Below the pieces are notes generated by a model. The model had not been told where the DNA came from and ran no database searches. It saw only the letters and a program-made list of their open reading frames with translations. This document shows, piece after piece, positions 47,183 through 58,889 of a stretch of DNA of 64,000 bases. A program made the translations under genes and the position numbers. Each line of letters starts with the position of its first letter. Position 1 is the stretch's first letter. Source of the DNA: Paragyromitra xinjiangensis (lineage: Eukaryota > Ascomycota > Pezizomycetes > Pezizales > Discinaceae); contig JBCAMK010000005.1 of NCBI GenBank assembly GCA_038503065.1, positions 1,984,001 through 2,048,000 of the forward strand. The letters are read 5' to 3'.

Positions 47183-47695
47183 CATTGTCTGACCGAGCCT
47201 CCTCGTTCTCTCCCTCTGTCGTTCTCTCTTCGCATCTGCCTCTCTTCTCTCTCGCCTCCACCGCTTTCGCTTTCTCGCTTTCTCTCTTCCCTTCTCTTCT
47301 CTTCCCATCTCGTCTCGTCTGGTCTCGTCTCGTCTCGCCTGTCCGTCCGTCTCCTTCTCTTCTTCCCTTCTTCTCTTCTCTCGCTCGCTCGCTTGGTCTT
47401 CGTATCGGACTCTCACCTCTGCTTCCAGCCAGCAGCTCTGCCAGGCTCATCCCTTCGTTTGGTTCCTCGTTCCCTGTAGCCTCCCCCAGACTCCGCTCGT
47501 CTCTTCGCGTTCTCCCCACAACACGCGATAGAATAATTCTCAGTCACCACCAAAAATTTGATCTCACACCAACCACCTCCGACTCCCCACTATTCACGAC
47601 CTCTCTCTCAACACCCCCTCCCCCTCATTGCCATCTCTCTCTAGCTCCCTCATCTCCTCTGTAGATGCAACTTCCGCTGTAAGCTCCGCAGCAGA

Positions 47696-50600
47696 ATGTC
47701 GCGCGCAGGCTATGCCGACTTCTTCCCCGCTGCTCCCTCGGTTCTGGCTGAGAAGAAGGCTCAGGCTGAACGGGAAAGGGCCCGCCAACGAACTCACCGC
47801 GAGTACAATAATGACCGGGACTCTCCTAATGGCGCTTTGTCCACTGGTTCTCTGACCAGCACCGTTTCAACCTCCACTTCCTCTTCTACCACTACCTCAA
47901 CTTCAACTATCACTAAGTCGTCTCTCCCGAGCCATTTGTTGCACTCCAACAGCCGCTCGCCTGCAGTTTCGTCTCCACCACCCCCGGTGCTACCCTCACC
48001 CCCCGTCGGCACCAGACACAGTCTGCCGCCGCGACCACAGGTATCTTTGGCCCAATCCTATATCCCCAAAGAACCGCCTCCTTTACCGCCACCGCCCCCT
48101 GCACTTCCGACTCCAAAAGCGACGCCGCCAGCCGTAAGGTTAGATCCAACGAAGAGAAACTGGAAGCTCAAGTATGATCCACTGCTCGAAAAGAAGGGCG
48201 TTCCGAAAAAGAGCAAAGACACAATTGTCCGGTTCGACGGAGAAGGGGTACGTGTTTACATTTTCGTTTTTGGTCGCCATAACCCCCCCACGGTAGCTAC
48301 GGGGTGTCGGGGGAGAGAGAGCTCACACAACTGACTGACGTGAGTAGGTCTCCGGTCCCATCATAGACCCCCGGTTAGCCATTCCTGACTATCAAAAGGG
48401 TCCGAAAACTGGTAAAAAAAGACTTCGCTCCCATGGCCTCTACCGGACCAGGTGGAAATGGGACGAGAACTATATCGGTCCTGGACCCCCGGCGCAGATT
48501 TTGATTTCGGGATTGTCGCCGCTCACCACCGAAAATGAGATCTCAATGCACTTTCGACCGTATGGGGAAATTCAACTTCTCGAGGTCAAGGTCGATCCTG
48601 CAACGGGTGGCTCGCTGGGAATTTGCTCAATTCTGTATAGGGATAGCACAAAGAACAAATCTCCGGCGCACGAAGGCGCGAAAAAGGCAGTACATGCAGG
48701 AAACGGCGCAACGATCGGGATGCAGAAAGTACGAGTGGAGCTGGATAGAGATGGTCTCAAGGGTAAGAAATTGGCGGGAAGGATCGTGGAAGACAAAAGG
48801 CGAAAAGAGTTGGAGGCTGCAAAGAACCGGCCGAAACCACCACCACCTAGCCACGAACATTTGCGGTCGTCGCATCGCGCAGCATCTCCGCCAAGAGGTC
48901 GAGCAGCTTCACCTTCGCGGGAACCTCGAAACGCGGACCGGGAACGAGATCGCGATTCCCGACCTCCGGAAACGCAAAAAGAGAGCTACAGGGCGCTGGA
49001 TCATGTTGGGAGATGGCCCTACATCTTCATTACGGCGAGATGCATTCCCGGAGATCAACGCTATGTGCGACATTTGGAGGGTCGTTTAAAGAATTTCGGG
49101 CTAAAAGCAGTGCTCTGCGACAGGACTGGATTCTACGTTGTCTTTTGGGAGAAGCGGGACATGGAGAAATGTCACCGGGTATGCGGCGGTGACAGACTTT
49201 TCTCGTATAAGATGCACATGGAGCCACATCCTGAGGGAAACCGATCTCCGTCGCCTCCCCCGAATCCGAAAGTTGATATAAGGCCGGTTGACTTTCTAGC
49301 TGAGGCTACGACTGCGCTAATGAAAGAGATGAAGACTGCGCTTATGTCCGAGTTTAAGAAGAGAATTGTGGCTACGACAATATACGATGCGTTAGATGCC
49401 GGCAGGGCACATAAGAAGCGGAAGATAGAAGAAGCAGAATCGAAAGCTGCAGCTGCGATTAAGGAGGAATTTGCACTAGGCGATTCTTCACCGGCGATTA
49501 AAGATGAACGAGGGACTCCAATGCACCCCGTATCTGCAACTGTCAAGTCCTCTATGACAACAGTAAAGCCAATAACCGCAAAGACACTAAAAGGCGCTCT
49601 CCCGCGCTTCAAGAAAAGAGTCGTGCCCAAGAAGGAGGAGGAACTACCCAAGGTCAATGGCCTCCGGAAGAAACTTCCAAAGACACATGCTCGGCCTTTA
49701 ACGCATCTACTTAATCAGTACGATTCGGAAGGTGGCTCGGATGATGAGTCGACAGCTACGGGGGATAGACCTGTTTCACGGGGTTCATTATCAAGAGGAT
49801 TATCGACTGATATTGGGGATGATGATTCAATAAGTGTTACACCATCCGTCACTGACCATATTGGTTTGAAAAGGAAAAGGGGAAGCGTTGGGCCTACGTC
49901 GAAACTACGGGATACAGCGGTGTCTACAGATGATGAGGAGCTCCTAATGGGAGACCGTATGGATACAAAAGAGGACGAAGTTGCATCGAAGAAACCCAGA
50001 ATATCAGGTAACGAAGATAGCCCACTCGTTAGTGAAGGCGCTGAGGATGAACTGGAAGGTCTTCGCCTCAAAGCACCAAAATCGAAAAATAACAAAAGAT
50101 CAAGGGATATTGACTTCACTTCCGACGAAAGCGGGGGCGAAGACGAGAAGCCTGTGGAACGTACTAAAAAGCAGCTCCCTGCTTTACGGGATGACGAAGA
50201 TGAGATTGTCAATGTGGTAGATGACTATGATGATATGAACGACTCTATTGCTATTAAATCAGCACTCAAAACAGGGAAGGAGTTGAGTGAGACTAGAAAG
50301 AAGATTAAAGCTGAGGCTCTACCTACGGAGGTTTCGAAAGCGTTGCAGCTTGCACGACAGCTTGCTATTGACGACGAGACTGACGACGAGGCGCCAAAGG
50401 CGGTCGTGGACGTTTCGTGGGGTGTTTCAACTGCGAAGGGGCCAATTGCAACAGTGGAGGACGACGAGGATATGGTGCTTGATGTTGATGGGTGGCAGAC
50501 ACTCGTCAAGGACGAAGAAGACTTTGAGTTCTTGAAGTTGGCACTAGCAGACGTGACACCGGCGAAGCTGGGTAACGTTGCTGCATGGGCTTTCAAACAG

Positions 50601-51533
50601 AAAGAGATCAAAGCCGCAAATAGGGAGGGTATGAGGGGTGAGCGGAGTCTCTCACTATCGTCACATCCATCCTACTATTCACACCGTACTAACATCTCAT
50701 TAGGTGCAACACGAACGCAAGAGAAAATCGAAGGCTTCTACCGCCCTAACTCTACTGGTTCTGCAAGAACAGAAGGATATCGGAAGATTCCTGAGTCTGA
50801 GAAATCCATGTATCTCCCTCACCGTCTTCAAGTTGCTGCCAAACGCGCAGCAATGAATCAACCACCTTCACCCTCCGCCCCCACTACAACAACCACCAAA
50901 TCCGCTGGCTCTACCTCGCGTTCCAACCGCGTCAATAACAGACGCCTTGTCGCCGAGCTTCAGAACCAGAAGCAAATGCTCTCATCTGACGCAGACGTGA
51001 TGCGCTTCAACCAGCTGAAGAAACGGAAGAAGCCAGTCAAGTTTGCACGCTCTGCTATCCACAATTGGGGATTGTATGCGATGGAGAATATCTCAGCCAA
51101 CGATATGATTATCGAGTATGTGGGTGAGATCGTGCGACAACAGGTGGCCGATATGAGGGAGATCAAGTACCTCAAGAGTGGTATTGGGAGTAGCTATTTG
51201 TTTAGGATTGACGACACGACGGTTATTGATGCGACGAAGAGGGGTGGCATTGCGAGATTTATCAATCATAGTTGCACACCGAATTGTACGGCTAAGATTA
51301 TCAAGGTCGAGGGGAGCAAGAGGATTGTCATTTATGCGTTGAGGGATATCAAAGAGAGTGAGTTTTAATACTTTTCCGGCTGTTTGAGGTTTTGGAGTAA
51401 GATGGTTTGCTGACTGATGGGTGCAATAGATGAGGAGTTGACGTATGATTATAAGTTTGAGCGAGAACTTGGAAGTGATGATAGGATACCGTGCTTGTGT
51501 GGATCGAGCGGGTGTAAAGGCTTCCTCAACTAA
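47696..51533 (+). CDS. SET1: Histone H3-K4 methyltransferase SET1
   Basis: Catalytic subunit of COMPASS, methylating histone H3 lysine 4. The exons 47696-48247, 48348-50637, 50704-51357 and 51430-51533 give 1199 aa. The N-terminus ([20 protein letters not shown]) and a Pro/Ser-rich region are followed by the conserved [14 protein letters not shown]. An RRM lies at about 232-310 ([20 protein letters not shown]) and the second RNA-binding SET-associated domain at about 400-475 ([20 protein letters not shown]). A long acidic linker leads to the N-SET region (about 830-1000). The SET domain spans about 1060-1178, with [20 protein letters not shown], the SAM/active-site motif [11 protein letters not shown] and ELTYDYKFE. 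The post-SET zinc motif is [13 protein letters not shown]. The 66-nt intron 50638-50703 (branch TACTAAC) is stop-free and 3n long, so its retention would insert 22 residues. Confidence 0.95.
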
Positions 51534-52567
51534 AAAAAGAACTAATTGCGTGCCTCTAATTCTTGTCTTCATTCCTTATTTTCTTTCGATCCTCTTCTCT
51601 CGTCTTCATTGTTCTAGGGGTCTGTTTTGGTCCGATTTGGTTTTGCGGTCTATTACTACTCACAAAAATTCTTTGGGAGGACATTTTTTATCTTTTACTT
51701 CTATTACTATTACCTTTTTTTTCTTTTCCTACTCTAGTAGGTTATTTTGGGAATGGGCTTTAACTTCATGTACGGTCACTTGCTGGCGGCCTCCTATTTT
51801 CTTCCCCTCTTTTTGTGGGGTTCTTTCAAACTGGGATTTATTTTGTTTACTTCTGATACAGGGTGTGGTGTTCTTTTTTTTTATATTATGAATTTTCTTC
51901 GACTTGTCTTGTGGTTTCCATGTATATTATTCCAGCTCGAACTTTCCCCTTCTCCCTCAAAACACGATTATTGTCGTGTTTTCTATGATTTTCTACCTCC
52001 TCTTCCTTTTTTTTCCTGCTTTGTGAGGAAGTTGGGGGTTGGACTTTTATGCATTTCTGGTTCGGGTTATGTATGTTTGGTTCGTCTTTGGTGAATGTTG
52101 GAATTGAGATCAGACAGAAGGAGGGCAGGGACAAGGGAAAAAAAGGTGAGAAATGGATCGAGTGGAGCGGTTTAAAGAAAAATAAATTGGGGGTGTTTGG
52201 GTTTTTCTTTTTTTTTGGCAGGCTTGTTTGTGAATAGTCATGTAGGGTTGGAGGCAGCTGGGTTTTAGTGGTGATGGGATTTGAGTGGTGGTTAGTTAGG
52301 AACTTTAGGGAACTGGCATGCGGTTGGAAAGGATACTTTGAGGGGGGGAGTAGCGGATGTATGTATGTAGCTAGATAATGCCATACCGCGGCCTGTGTGC
52401 ATAAAAAGAGAGTATTTGAGGACGGGTTCAAAATATCCAGTTTTGTGTATCTAGAAAAACCATGAATAACGCCATTTTCCTTTTTCGTGAAATCTAGGAG
52501 TGATTACGGTACGTAAAGAGGATAAGAAGTAATATATAGAGGAATTGAAAAGTGGGTTTTGATTAAA
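51534..52567. other. Intergenic, convergent SET1 and TRM112 3' regions
   Basis: A T-rich spacer with long pyrimidine runs and no recognisable gene. Open frames on both strands (51445-52431) are low-complexity Phe/Leu or Lys/Pro/Asn strings typical of UTR sequence. Confidence 0.6.
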
Positions 52568-53191
52568 CTAGACTGTTACGAATTAGATCAGTTGTTGTTA
52601 TTAAGGGCCACAATTTAATGGGGCATGAGAGAAATACCAAGATGATTTGGCAACAAGAAATTTGCGATTCCTTGGTGGATATTGTAGACGTGCTGGCAGT
52701 TCCCGCAGACGAGCTTGCCTTCCGTTACTTGTGTCTAGGTAACCCATCAGTAGCCGAGCTAAGTGGTCATTAGGAAATTAGAAACCTCTAGTAGAAGCTT
52801 GTGTAGGTCTTTAAGAAGTTGTTCGTCTAATGAGGCACCTTCTATGGGTTCGGGTTTTTGTGCAGGGAGGTTCGTAAAGCCGAGCTGTTTTATTCCTTTG
52901 GTATTAGCTTGTTTCTTTACTGAAGTTTCCACAACCTCCGCGACATTCCCCTCTCCGATTCTCCCATCCATTCGAACCTATCCGGGTGTGTTCTAGGTCA
53001 CAAACCTCAGCAGCAGTGACAACCAGTGCATCCCACTCGATCCTAGGCAGAATATTGACAATGAACTCAGGATTGAAATCAACCTCCTCCTGTGCCAGTT
53101 CCGCGTCCTGGAAATGTAGCGGAAACGAGAGAGCCGAAGACTTGCAAGCCTTCACAGCACAGGTGATATAGTTTGATGTTAGGATTTTCAT
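52568..53191 (-). CDS. TRM112: Multifunctional methyltransferase subunit TRM112
   Basis: Zinc-finger activator shared by several methyltransferases acting on tRNA, rRNA and the release factor eRF1 (TRM9, TRM11, BUD23 and MTQ2 partners). Exons 53006-53191, 52786-52884, 52638-52734 and 52568-52572 give 128 aa, the normal length. The joined protein reads MKILTSNYITCAVKACKSSA, then DFNPEFIVNILPRIEWDALV, SLDEQLLKDLHKLLLE, and EGKLVCGNCQHVYNIHQGIA. The last coding exon appears to be only 5 nt (TC-TAG) and restores the conserved ending LLPNHLV. If the last intron (donor GTATTT at 52637) is kept instead, the protein ends eight residues further on at 52615. Cysteines of the zinc site are at CAVKAC (N-terminal) and CGNC (C-terminal). 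Confidence 0.92.
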
Positions 53192-55573
53192 TTCCGCTGA
53201 GTCTGTTGATTGGCAGGTTCAGATGGTGGGGGGAGGTCTGGATTGTGAAGTTTTAGTGGGGTGGAAAATGAGGTTCTTGACGCTTTAGGGTTAGGGCTGT
53301 TTCCGAGACCTTCCAGATCACGGTGGATCATTCGGCATCCGGAAATTAAACCTTAGGATCCGGTGATGGAATAACCCCCACGCTAGACATTTAAAGAACG
53401 GATGCGAAGCGACGAGTAATTTTTTAAATAGCGGCAACAGCCGCTTCGTGATGTGGATCTCTCTGCTGCCGAAGGGTGCAGTGGAGCGTGTAGGTGCCGG
53501 CCCTTAATTTTTCATTGGAGGTTCAGGTGACCACTGCACTGAAACGATTAATTGTGCTTTAAGGATTCATTCTATGACAAAGATCTTCAGTCAGTATTCC
53601 CACTCACGTTCTGCCTCAGCCGCAAAAAGACCTCCGCAAACCAACTCTGTCCACCTATAATTGAAGTCTTGTTTTAGGCCCACCCGGCCTCTCGGCGGCG
53701 ACCAAAACCATTGGCATAAAATGTTTGAGCTTAAGCGTGGTGGTCCAACCGAATCTTGGGTCGACTATATTAGTAGTCATCGGGGAAGCTATCGGCCCTT
53801 ACGATAAGAAGTATGGAATCTATCCGCGGCGAGATAGCAGTATCAGCCTGGCGGTGAGAATATCAGTTTCATGGCCTGTCAAGGTGGGGCAGGCGCCCGC
53901 TACCAGAAAGGCAAAAACCCTGCACCGCCAAGTAAAACTATAAATTTGTAGCTCGTACTTCAAGAAAGATACATGTAGTTTTCACAACATTGACGAGCTA
54001 GAAATACTGCAGTCTCATTCTAACCAATTATGACAAGGACAAGGCAGTTTTCATGTCCGGCGTACAAGATTATCGATCACTTAGGCTACGTATCATTTAC
54101 GCGGTGCCTTCTTATAAGATGCCAGAATTGCTTTCTTTTAGTACTTGCGCATAGCTCGCGATCTATCTATCGCCTTCGTGACTGTTTGATTGGAACTCAT
54201 TGATAAATGTTCTATAGCCCTTGGATATTTGAACTGTATTAGCCCTTTTAAGTGAACCCGCCATAGAGAGTATTTGGTGATGCTGCTGTGAACATATTTA
54301 CTGAAGTAAAGAGGGCGAAACCTTACCTACAACAAGAAAGAGGTGTGATTTCGTTTTAGAACCCTGTTGCCGATGTTAATGGAAGATTCGACAGACTATT
54401 TTATTTTATTTTTCGCTACTAACACCGTAAACCGCAGTGATCCGAGTGGAACTCTAGTAGCTTACATCCAGGGGCTCTAGACTGAGATTCTCAATAAGAG
54501 AACTGGCCATAAAGATATGAAATACTTCAAAAGCTTGTCCAACGACATGAGCCGAGTGATTATTGGTGACCTAAATCCTAGCGTGCTGCTGCGCCCCTAA
54601 TAAGCTGGCGTTTACTGTCATTCTTGAGAATATTTATCTACAACCCAACTCCAGCCAGGTGTTTTTTTTGAACCCTACAAATTAATAATAGAGGCGTTGT
54701 TGCTATAACGAACTAGACTGCTATCACTCCCCTAGGTTCACCCTTGATTTATCAGTCTGGAATACACTCTCAACCACCTCTTCTCGGTTAAAAACCTTGA
54801 TCGTGAAGCTTTAGGCGTGTATGTCTTATAATTTAATTAATTTTTCTAATATATATAGTGAACACGTGGTAATACACGCGTTAATCCTACTTTGTACTTT
54901 GAATCAGGTGATCGGTGAAGGAAAAGGTGCCGGTTCACAAAAGCACCTACTAACCTGTTTCACTTTACTAAGGCTTCCTTTAAAGGGCTGGATATGCGGC
55001 ACTAGCGCTGGCGGACCGTTACAAGAGTGCGGGCCGCTTCTACTAGCTGCTGGGAAAAACGCAACGCGGGTATGGATTTGTGGGAGGTATGTCATAGGAA
55101 GGCGTCATATTTTTCTGGAATAGGCCATAAGCGGTTCCAGGGTGCATAGGTAGTAGGCAAAGGACTGATAGTAGGGAATATTATACGCCACGTGGGCGGA
55201 TAGAAAGTAGACTCCAGTAATAACATAAGGATTTTATATCTTCTGAGAGTTATTCAAGAGAATGTGTTTTGGTAGATGTGTTACTACAATAATCCCGAAA
55301 AAGGTGCATATTGTAGCCTTGGATCCATCCTTACCGTGCATCCATCGTATTCCAAGATCTGCGGATGTCTAACCCAAATTTCCCGATGTAATTACATCAA
55401 TTTTGTAGCGAGCACGCCATACATTAAACCGATCTATCCAAAATCCCGTAAAAGAAAGTAAAAATAAGATTCCGTTTTTTCCCGCCCCTAACACCCCGTA
55501 CCGAAGCCTACTGAGGTTGGCTTTTCTGGTTCACTCATTACTCGTAGGTTGCTGCCACTGGATTTTATGTTGG
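53192..55573. other. Gene-free stretch of 2.4 kb
   Basis: I find no supported gene. TACATGTA occurs at 53970-53977, and a 9-bp inverted repeat GTGCAGTGG/CCACTGCAC at 53476-53539. The 100-codon frame at 54821-55123 and the 72-codon frame at 53725-53943 lack recognisable features. Old transposon relics are possible but not demonstrable by eye. Confidence 0.5.
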
Positions 55574-56012
55574 TTACATGGCAAAGGCCCAAACAAGAGA
55601 CCCTGCAACCAGGACAGGAGTCAATCCACCGACTCTCTGCCCCAATGATGCGTCTGCAGAGGATGTTCCGCGGTGAGCGTTGACGACTGCTCTGGGGATG
55701 ATAACGGATTCGCCCTGGAGTCATCGTAACGCCTGTCAATATATGAACCGTAGTTAATTACGCGGTAGGCTACCCACGTTAGTAGCTGTGCCTGTTTGAC
55801 CTTTGGCAGCAGTGTTGTAGGGTGTGCAAAGGGAATCTATTTGGTAGTAAGTAAAATGCTCCTTTCAAAAGAACATGCCTAGACATGATCTTACCAGATT
55901 CGCCACAATCCCTCCGGCCTAAATCTTGATTCCCTTCGTCTTCACGGTAGGCTGTAGCTAGCCCGGACGCAAGGAGTGTGATCCAAAGTAGAATGGAAGT
56001 AGTTGAAGGCAT
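55574..56012 (-). CDS. Small secreted, putatively GPI-anchored protein
   Basis: Not a recognised family. Three exons, 55895-56012, 55778-55836 and 55714-55574, join in phase (introns of 58 and 63 nt; donors GTAAGA and GTGGGT; acceptors AAATAG and CTCCAG) to give 105 aa. The start MPSTTSILLWITLLASGLAT is a classic signal peptide. The mature part is short, with two cysteines (RRDCGES; SLCTPYNTAAKGQ) and an RR pair that might be a Kex2-like site. The protein ends in a hydrophobic stretch after small residues (GGLTPVLVAGSLVWAFAM), the form of a GPI-attachment signal with a possible omega site in SSADAS. It would then sit on the cell wall or plasma membrane. The third exon is inferred from phase and from this hydrophobic ending. 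Confidence 0.6.
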
Positions 56013-57989
56013 GGTGATGATGGGATCTAGTGATAATGAATGTGCAAAGTCCCAGACCGAGTTCACAATAACAACACTAGTTGCTGCGGACAGCGCAGAC
56101 TTTTATATATATCCAGCCCGCTGAATATTGCTTTTCCGATTCAGAACTCGAAACATTCCTTGGCACGTAATATTATTATGTCAATTTTTATGCGCCTGAT
56201 GTGGCGTTGGGACGTGCGTGCCGGTTTAGGGCAGCGAACGTCGATCGTCTGGCTGGCTTTTGAATGTGAGCCGAAACTCATTGTCATAAAAACTCAACTG
56301 GGATCGTGAGTCTCTTTTCCAGAAAATCCCACGGGCGGCTGGGTGCCATGATGGAATCCAATAAAAGTTAACCCATGTACACTTGAGCTTTTGCCAAGAC
56401 CTTGAGTGAATCCATCACTGGGCTAAAATCTGATGCAGTCGTGTTCCTCTCGTGAACATGGAACTCACTAAGTCGAACTTCTTAAACTCTTGTTGTTGTT
56501 GGAGTATCTAGTGTGCATCGGTTGTTTCGTCGCGAGGATTAAATATCCCTATTTGTACAACGGAGTGGGGTTGAACTTCTGACCCGCCTTGGCCTAGAAC
56601 GACACCGAGATAGAGTAATAGGGGAATTATTTATGCTTGATCTGGAGGTTGTTGATCTTTTAGGATTGGCGAGAACTATAATCAAGATTGGCGTAGGAAG
56701 AGCTCCCAAGTTGCTACCATAATTCTCAAAAAAAAAGGAGATGGGTAGATTTGGAAGAACTCGCCAGCTCGCTGGATATTGTCATCCGAGCTTAAGATTT
56801 CGTAACTTGAATACTCAAAGGCATCAGTGCACTGGCAAAAGCTTCAACACTTCTTGAGCTGAAACGTGAGGTGTGAAAGAAAAAATTGCCAAGCTATAGC
56901 GAACAGCAGCATAATGTCACAAACACAGCAACAAGAAAATAGGGCGGCAGGTTCCGGAATTGTGGGTAGAGGTTGCTTTGGCCAATGAGATTTCGATTGG
57001 TGGAGGAGCAAGACATCTCACTAGGCCACCAGGATAACCTCTGCTGTTGTCGACATGCTTGAAGTGTTTTTGCTGAGAAGGCATCCTGGCAAATAAGGGT
57101 TGTAGTTTCCAGAGGTGTCTATGGTTGAAGAAGATATGGTCTTGTCTCGTCTGGCCAGGGAGATTGAAGGAGCGAAGTGTTTCTCGGTTCTTGGGGCGTA
57201 TGCTCAAGTTATATGAGGGATATGACCCTAACCCTGGCACCAATTGCCTGTGATCAAGACGCTGTGAAGATACCTTAGCCTAAGTGTTTGTCCGTATCTT
57301 TCCGAAAAGGAGTTACAGTATTTCCTGTCCCAGTGTGAGCCCCTCTACAAGCCTCCAGGACTTTCCCATTCGAGCTTCCTCCCCAGTGCCTTCCGATTCG
57401 CTACTCTCCTTGGTAGAAACTTGAAGTCGTATTGAAGAGGTAGTGAAGCTTACAGGCCTTAGAATCCATCCACGAGGAGTGTCGCGTCATATCACAAACG
57501 CTCACTCGAGAGCCCACAGGCTAAACCGTGCCTGCCAAGCCCTTTTGACCGAAGCTTATTTCAAGCCGCAGCCTAGGGTTCTTTCGGAATAGCTTCCCGA
57601 TCTTGCTATTAATCGCCTGTATGGAGTAGATTATCTTGTCGCCCACAAGAAATTCTCCGGGCCGTCCTAAGTATATTGCCTACGCGGCTTTAGGAGCTTC
57701 CTTCTCGAACCAAAGGAGTCATCTGCTGTTTCGGCCCGTTTACCCCGCGAGAAAGATCTCCCCGGAAAATCACTGGCGGTGTTCCGACGAACCGGGAGTA
57801 ATGATTGCATGAGCCGTGGGTTTTAAGCATCTGTTAAATATGAATATACGTACTTTGCTTAAATCCTTGGCTGGGATTACCCGTTCGTTTTATATGTCCT
57901 TCTGATCCTTTAATTTGGATGAGCTTGAAATACTGCACATTCCCCGCCCTTTCAGCATATTCTCTAGCTTCCTTCGAACATCATTCGCG
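56013..57989. other. Gene-free stretch of 2 kb
   Basis: Promoters of the small GPI-type gene (left) and the CBM1 gene (right) must lie here. The minus 108-codon frame at 56917-57243 is not convincing. Nothing else was recognised. Confidence 0.5.
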
Positions 57990-58889
57990 ATGAAGGGCAC
58001 ATATTTGATTCCGTCGCTCGCCGTCTTCTTTGGTTATGCTTCGAGCGTGAATGCTGTGGTAGCTGCTTGGGGTCAATGTGGTGGAGTTACCTATTCTGGG
58101 GATACAACTTGTGTTAGTGGATATTCATGTGTTAAGGTTAACGACTGTAAGTTTCATCTTGTCCCCCGTGTGGAATTCCATCAACTAATGGGAGATAATC
58201 TATAGACTACTTTCAGTGTCAGCCTGGCACTGCTCAGGCTACATCAACCACACTTGTGACTGTAACATCGGCTACGAGAACTACTACAACTACGCCTACG
58301 ACAGGAACTACGACAGCTGGTTCTGCTGCACCCACCGGGACCGGCCAGTTGATCCGTGGTGTTACCGCACCTGTCTACCATCTGTACCTTCAGAGTTTAG
58401 GTAAACTCATGTCAATTGTTTATCGCAAAATACAGGGTATCAATTGGCTAAACTGAGTTGTCAATAGGTGGCGTTCCTGTTCTCGGCCCTGAAGCTAGTG
58501 AAAGGAGATACATCATCTCTGGGTCGATCCAGGACACTGGATCAGGGCAGTACTTGAATATCGATACGGCGTCGACCTCTTACAAGCCGTTGTCGTTTGG
58601 ATCCACTGCTAGCACAACTGGCTGGGGTTTGGAGGGTGATACTATTATCACCACTAATTCAAGTCCTTATGGAAGACGTAAGATACCTGTTTGCATTTGG
58701 GTTTAACTATTTTTTTAGCTATTGAGACGTCGTTTTGAACTAACGTTACGTGTCTTCACAGAATTGAACTTCTTGGCGTGCGCAACTAGCACATCCGGGT
58801 TCTACAAATTGTATCTTCAAACTGGAAACGATACTCCCAGCGGAGAATCGTGTACTTCGCAGACTATTCATCTTCCTTGCCTGTGTTAA
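57990..58889 (+). CDS. Secreted protein with N-terminal CBM1 cellulose-binding module
   Basis: Extracellular protein of 229 aa from four exons: 57990-58146, 58206-58400, 58468-58677 and 58762-58889. A signal peptide (MKGTYLIPSLAVFFGYASSV) precedes a complete fungal CBM1 (residues about 27-59): AWGQCGGVTYSGDTTCVSGY, then SCVKVND-YYFQC across the first intron, with all conserved cysteines and aromatic residues for cellulose binding. A Thr-rich linker follows (TRTTTTTPTTGTTTAG). The C-terminal domain of about 120 aa has beta-like repeats (VYHLYLQSLGGVPVLGPEAS; GQYLNIDTASTSYKPLSFGS; TTGWGLEGDTIITTNSS) and ends with cysteines (LPCLC). It is not a glycosidase fold that I recognise, so the protein may be non-catalytic and bind cell walls. 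The ATG at 57990 starts the signal peptide. Confidence 0.88.

Larger units (their letters stand above)
45745..47695. promoter_or_regulatory. Long SET1 upstream/leader region
   Basis: A 1.95-kb gene-free stretch before SET1. The last 700 bp are rich in CTGA/TCTG tetranucleotide repeats and pyrimidines, consistent with a long 5' UTR. Open frames here on both strands are low-complexity products of these repeats. Confidence 0.5.

Noticed and set aside
47078..47664. Long Arg/Glu- or Ser/Leu-rich frames on both strands upstream of SET1
   Set aside because: They are products of the C/T-rich tract and tetranucleotide repeats, not proteins.
54821..55123. 100-codon plus-strand frame in the gene-free stretch
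   Set aside because: No domain, signal peptide or plausible exon partner; kept only as a note in the intergenic entry.
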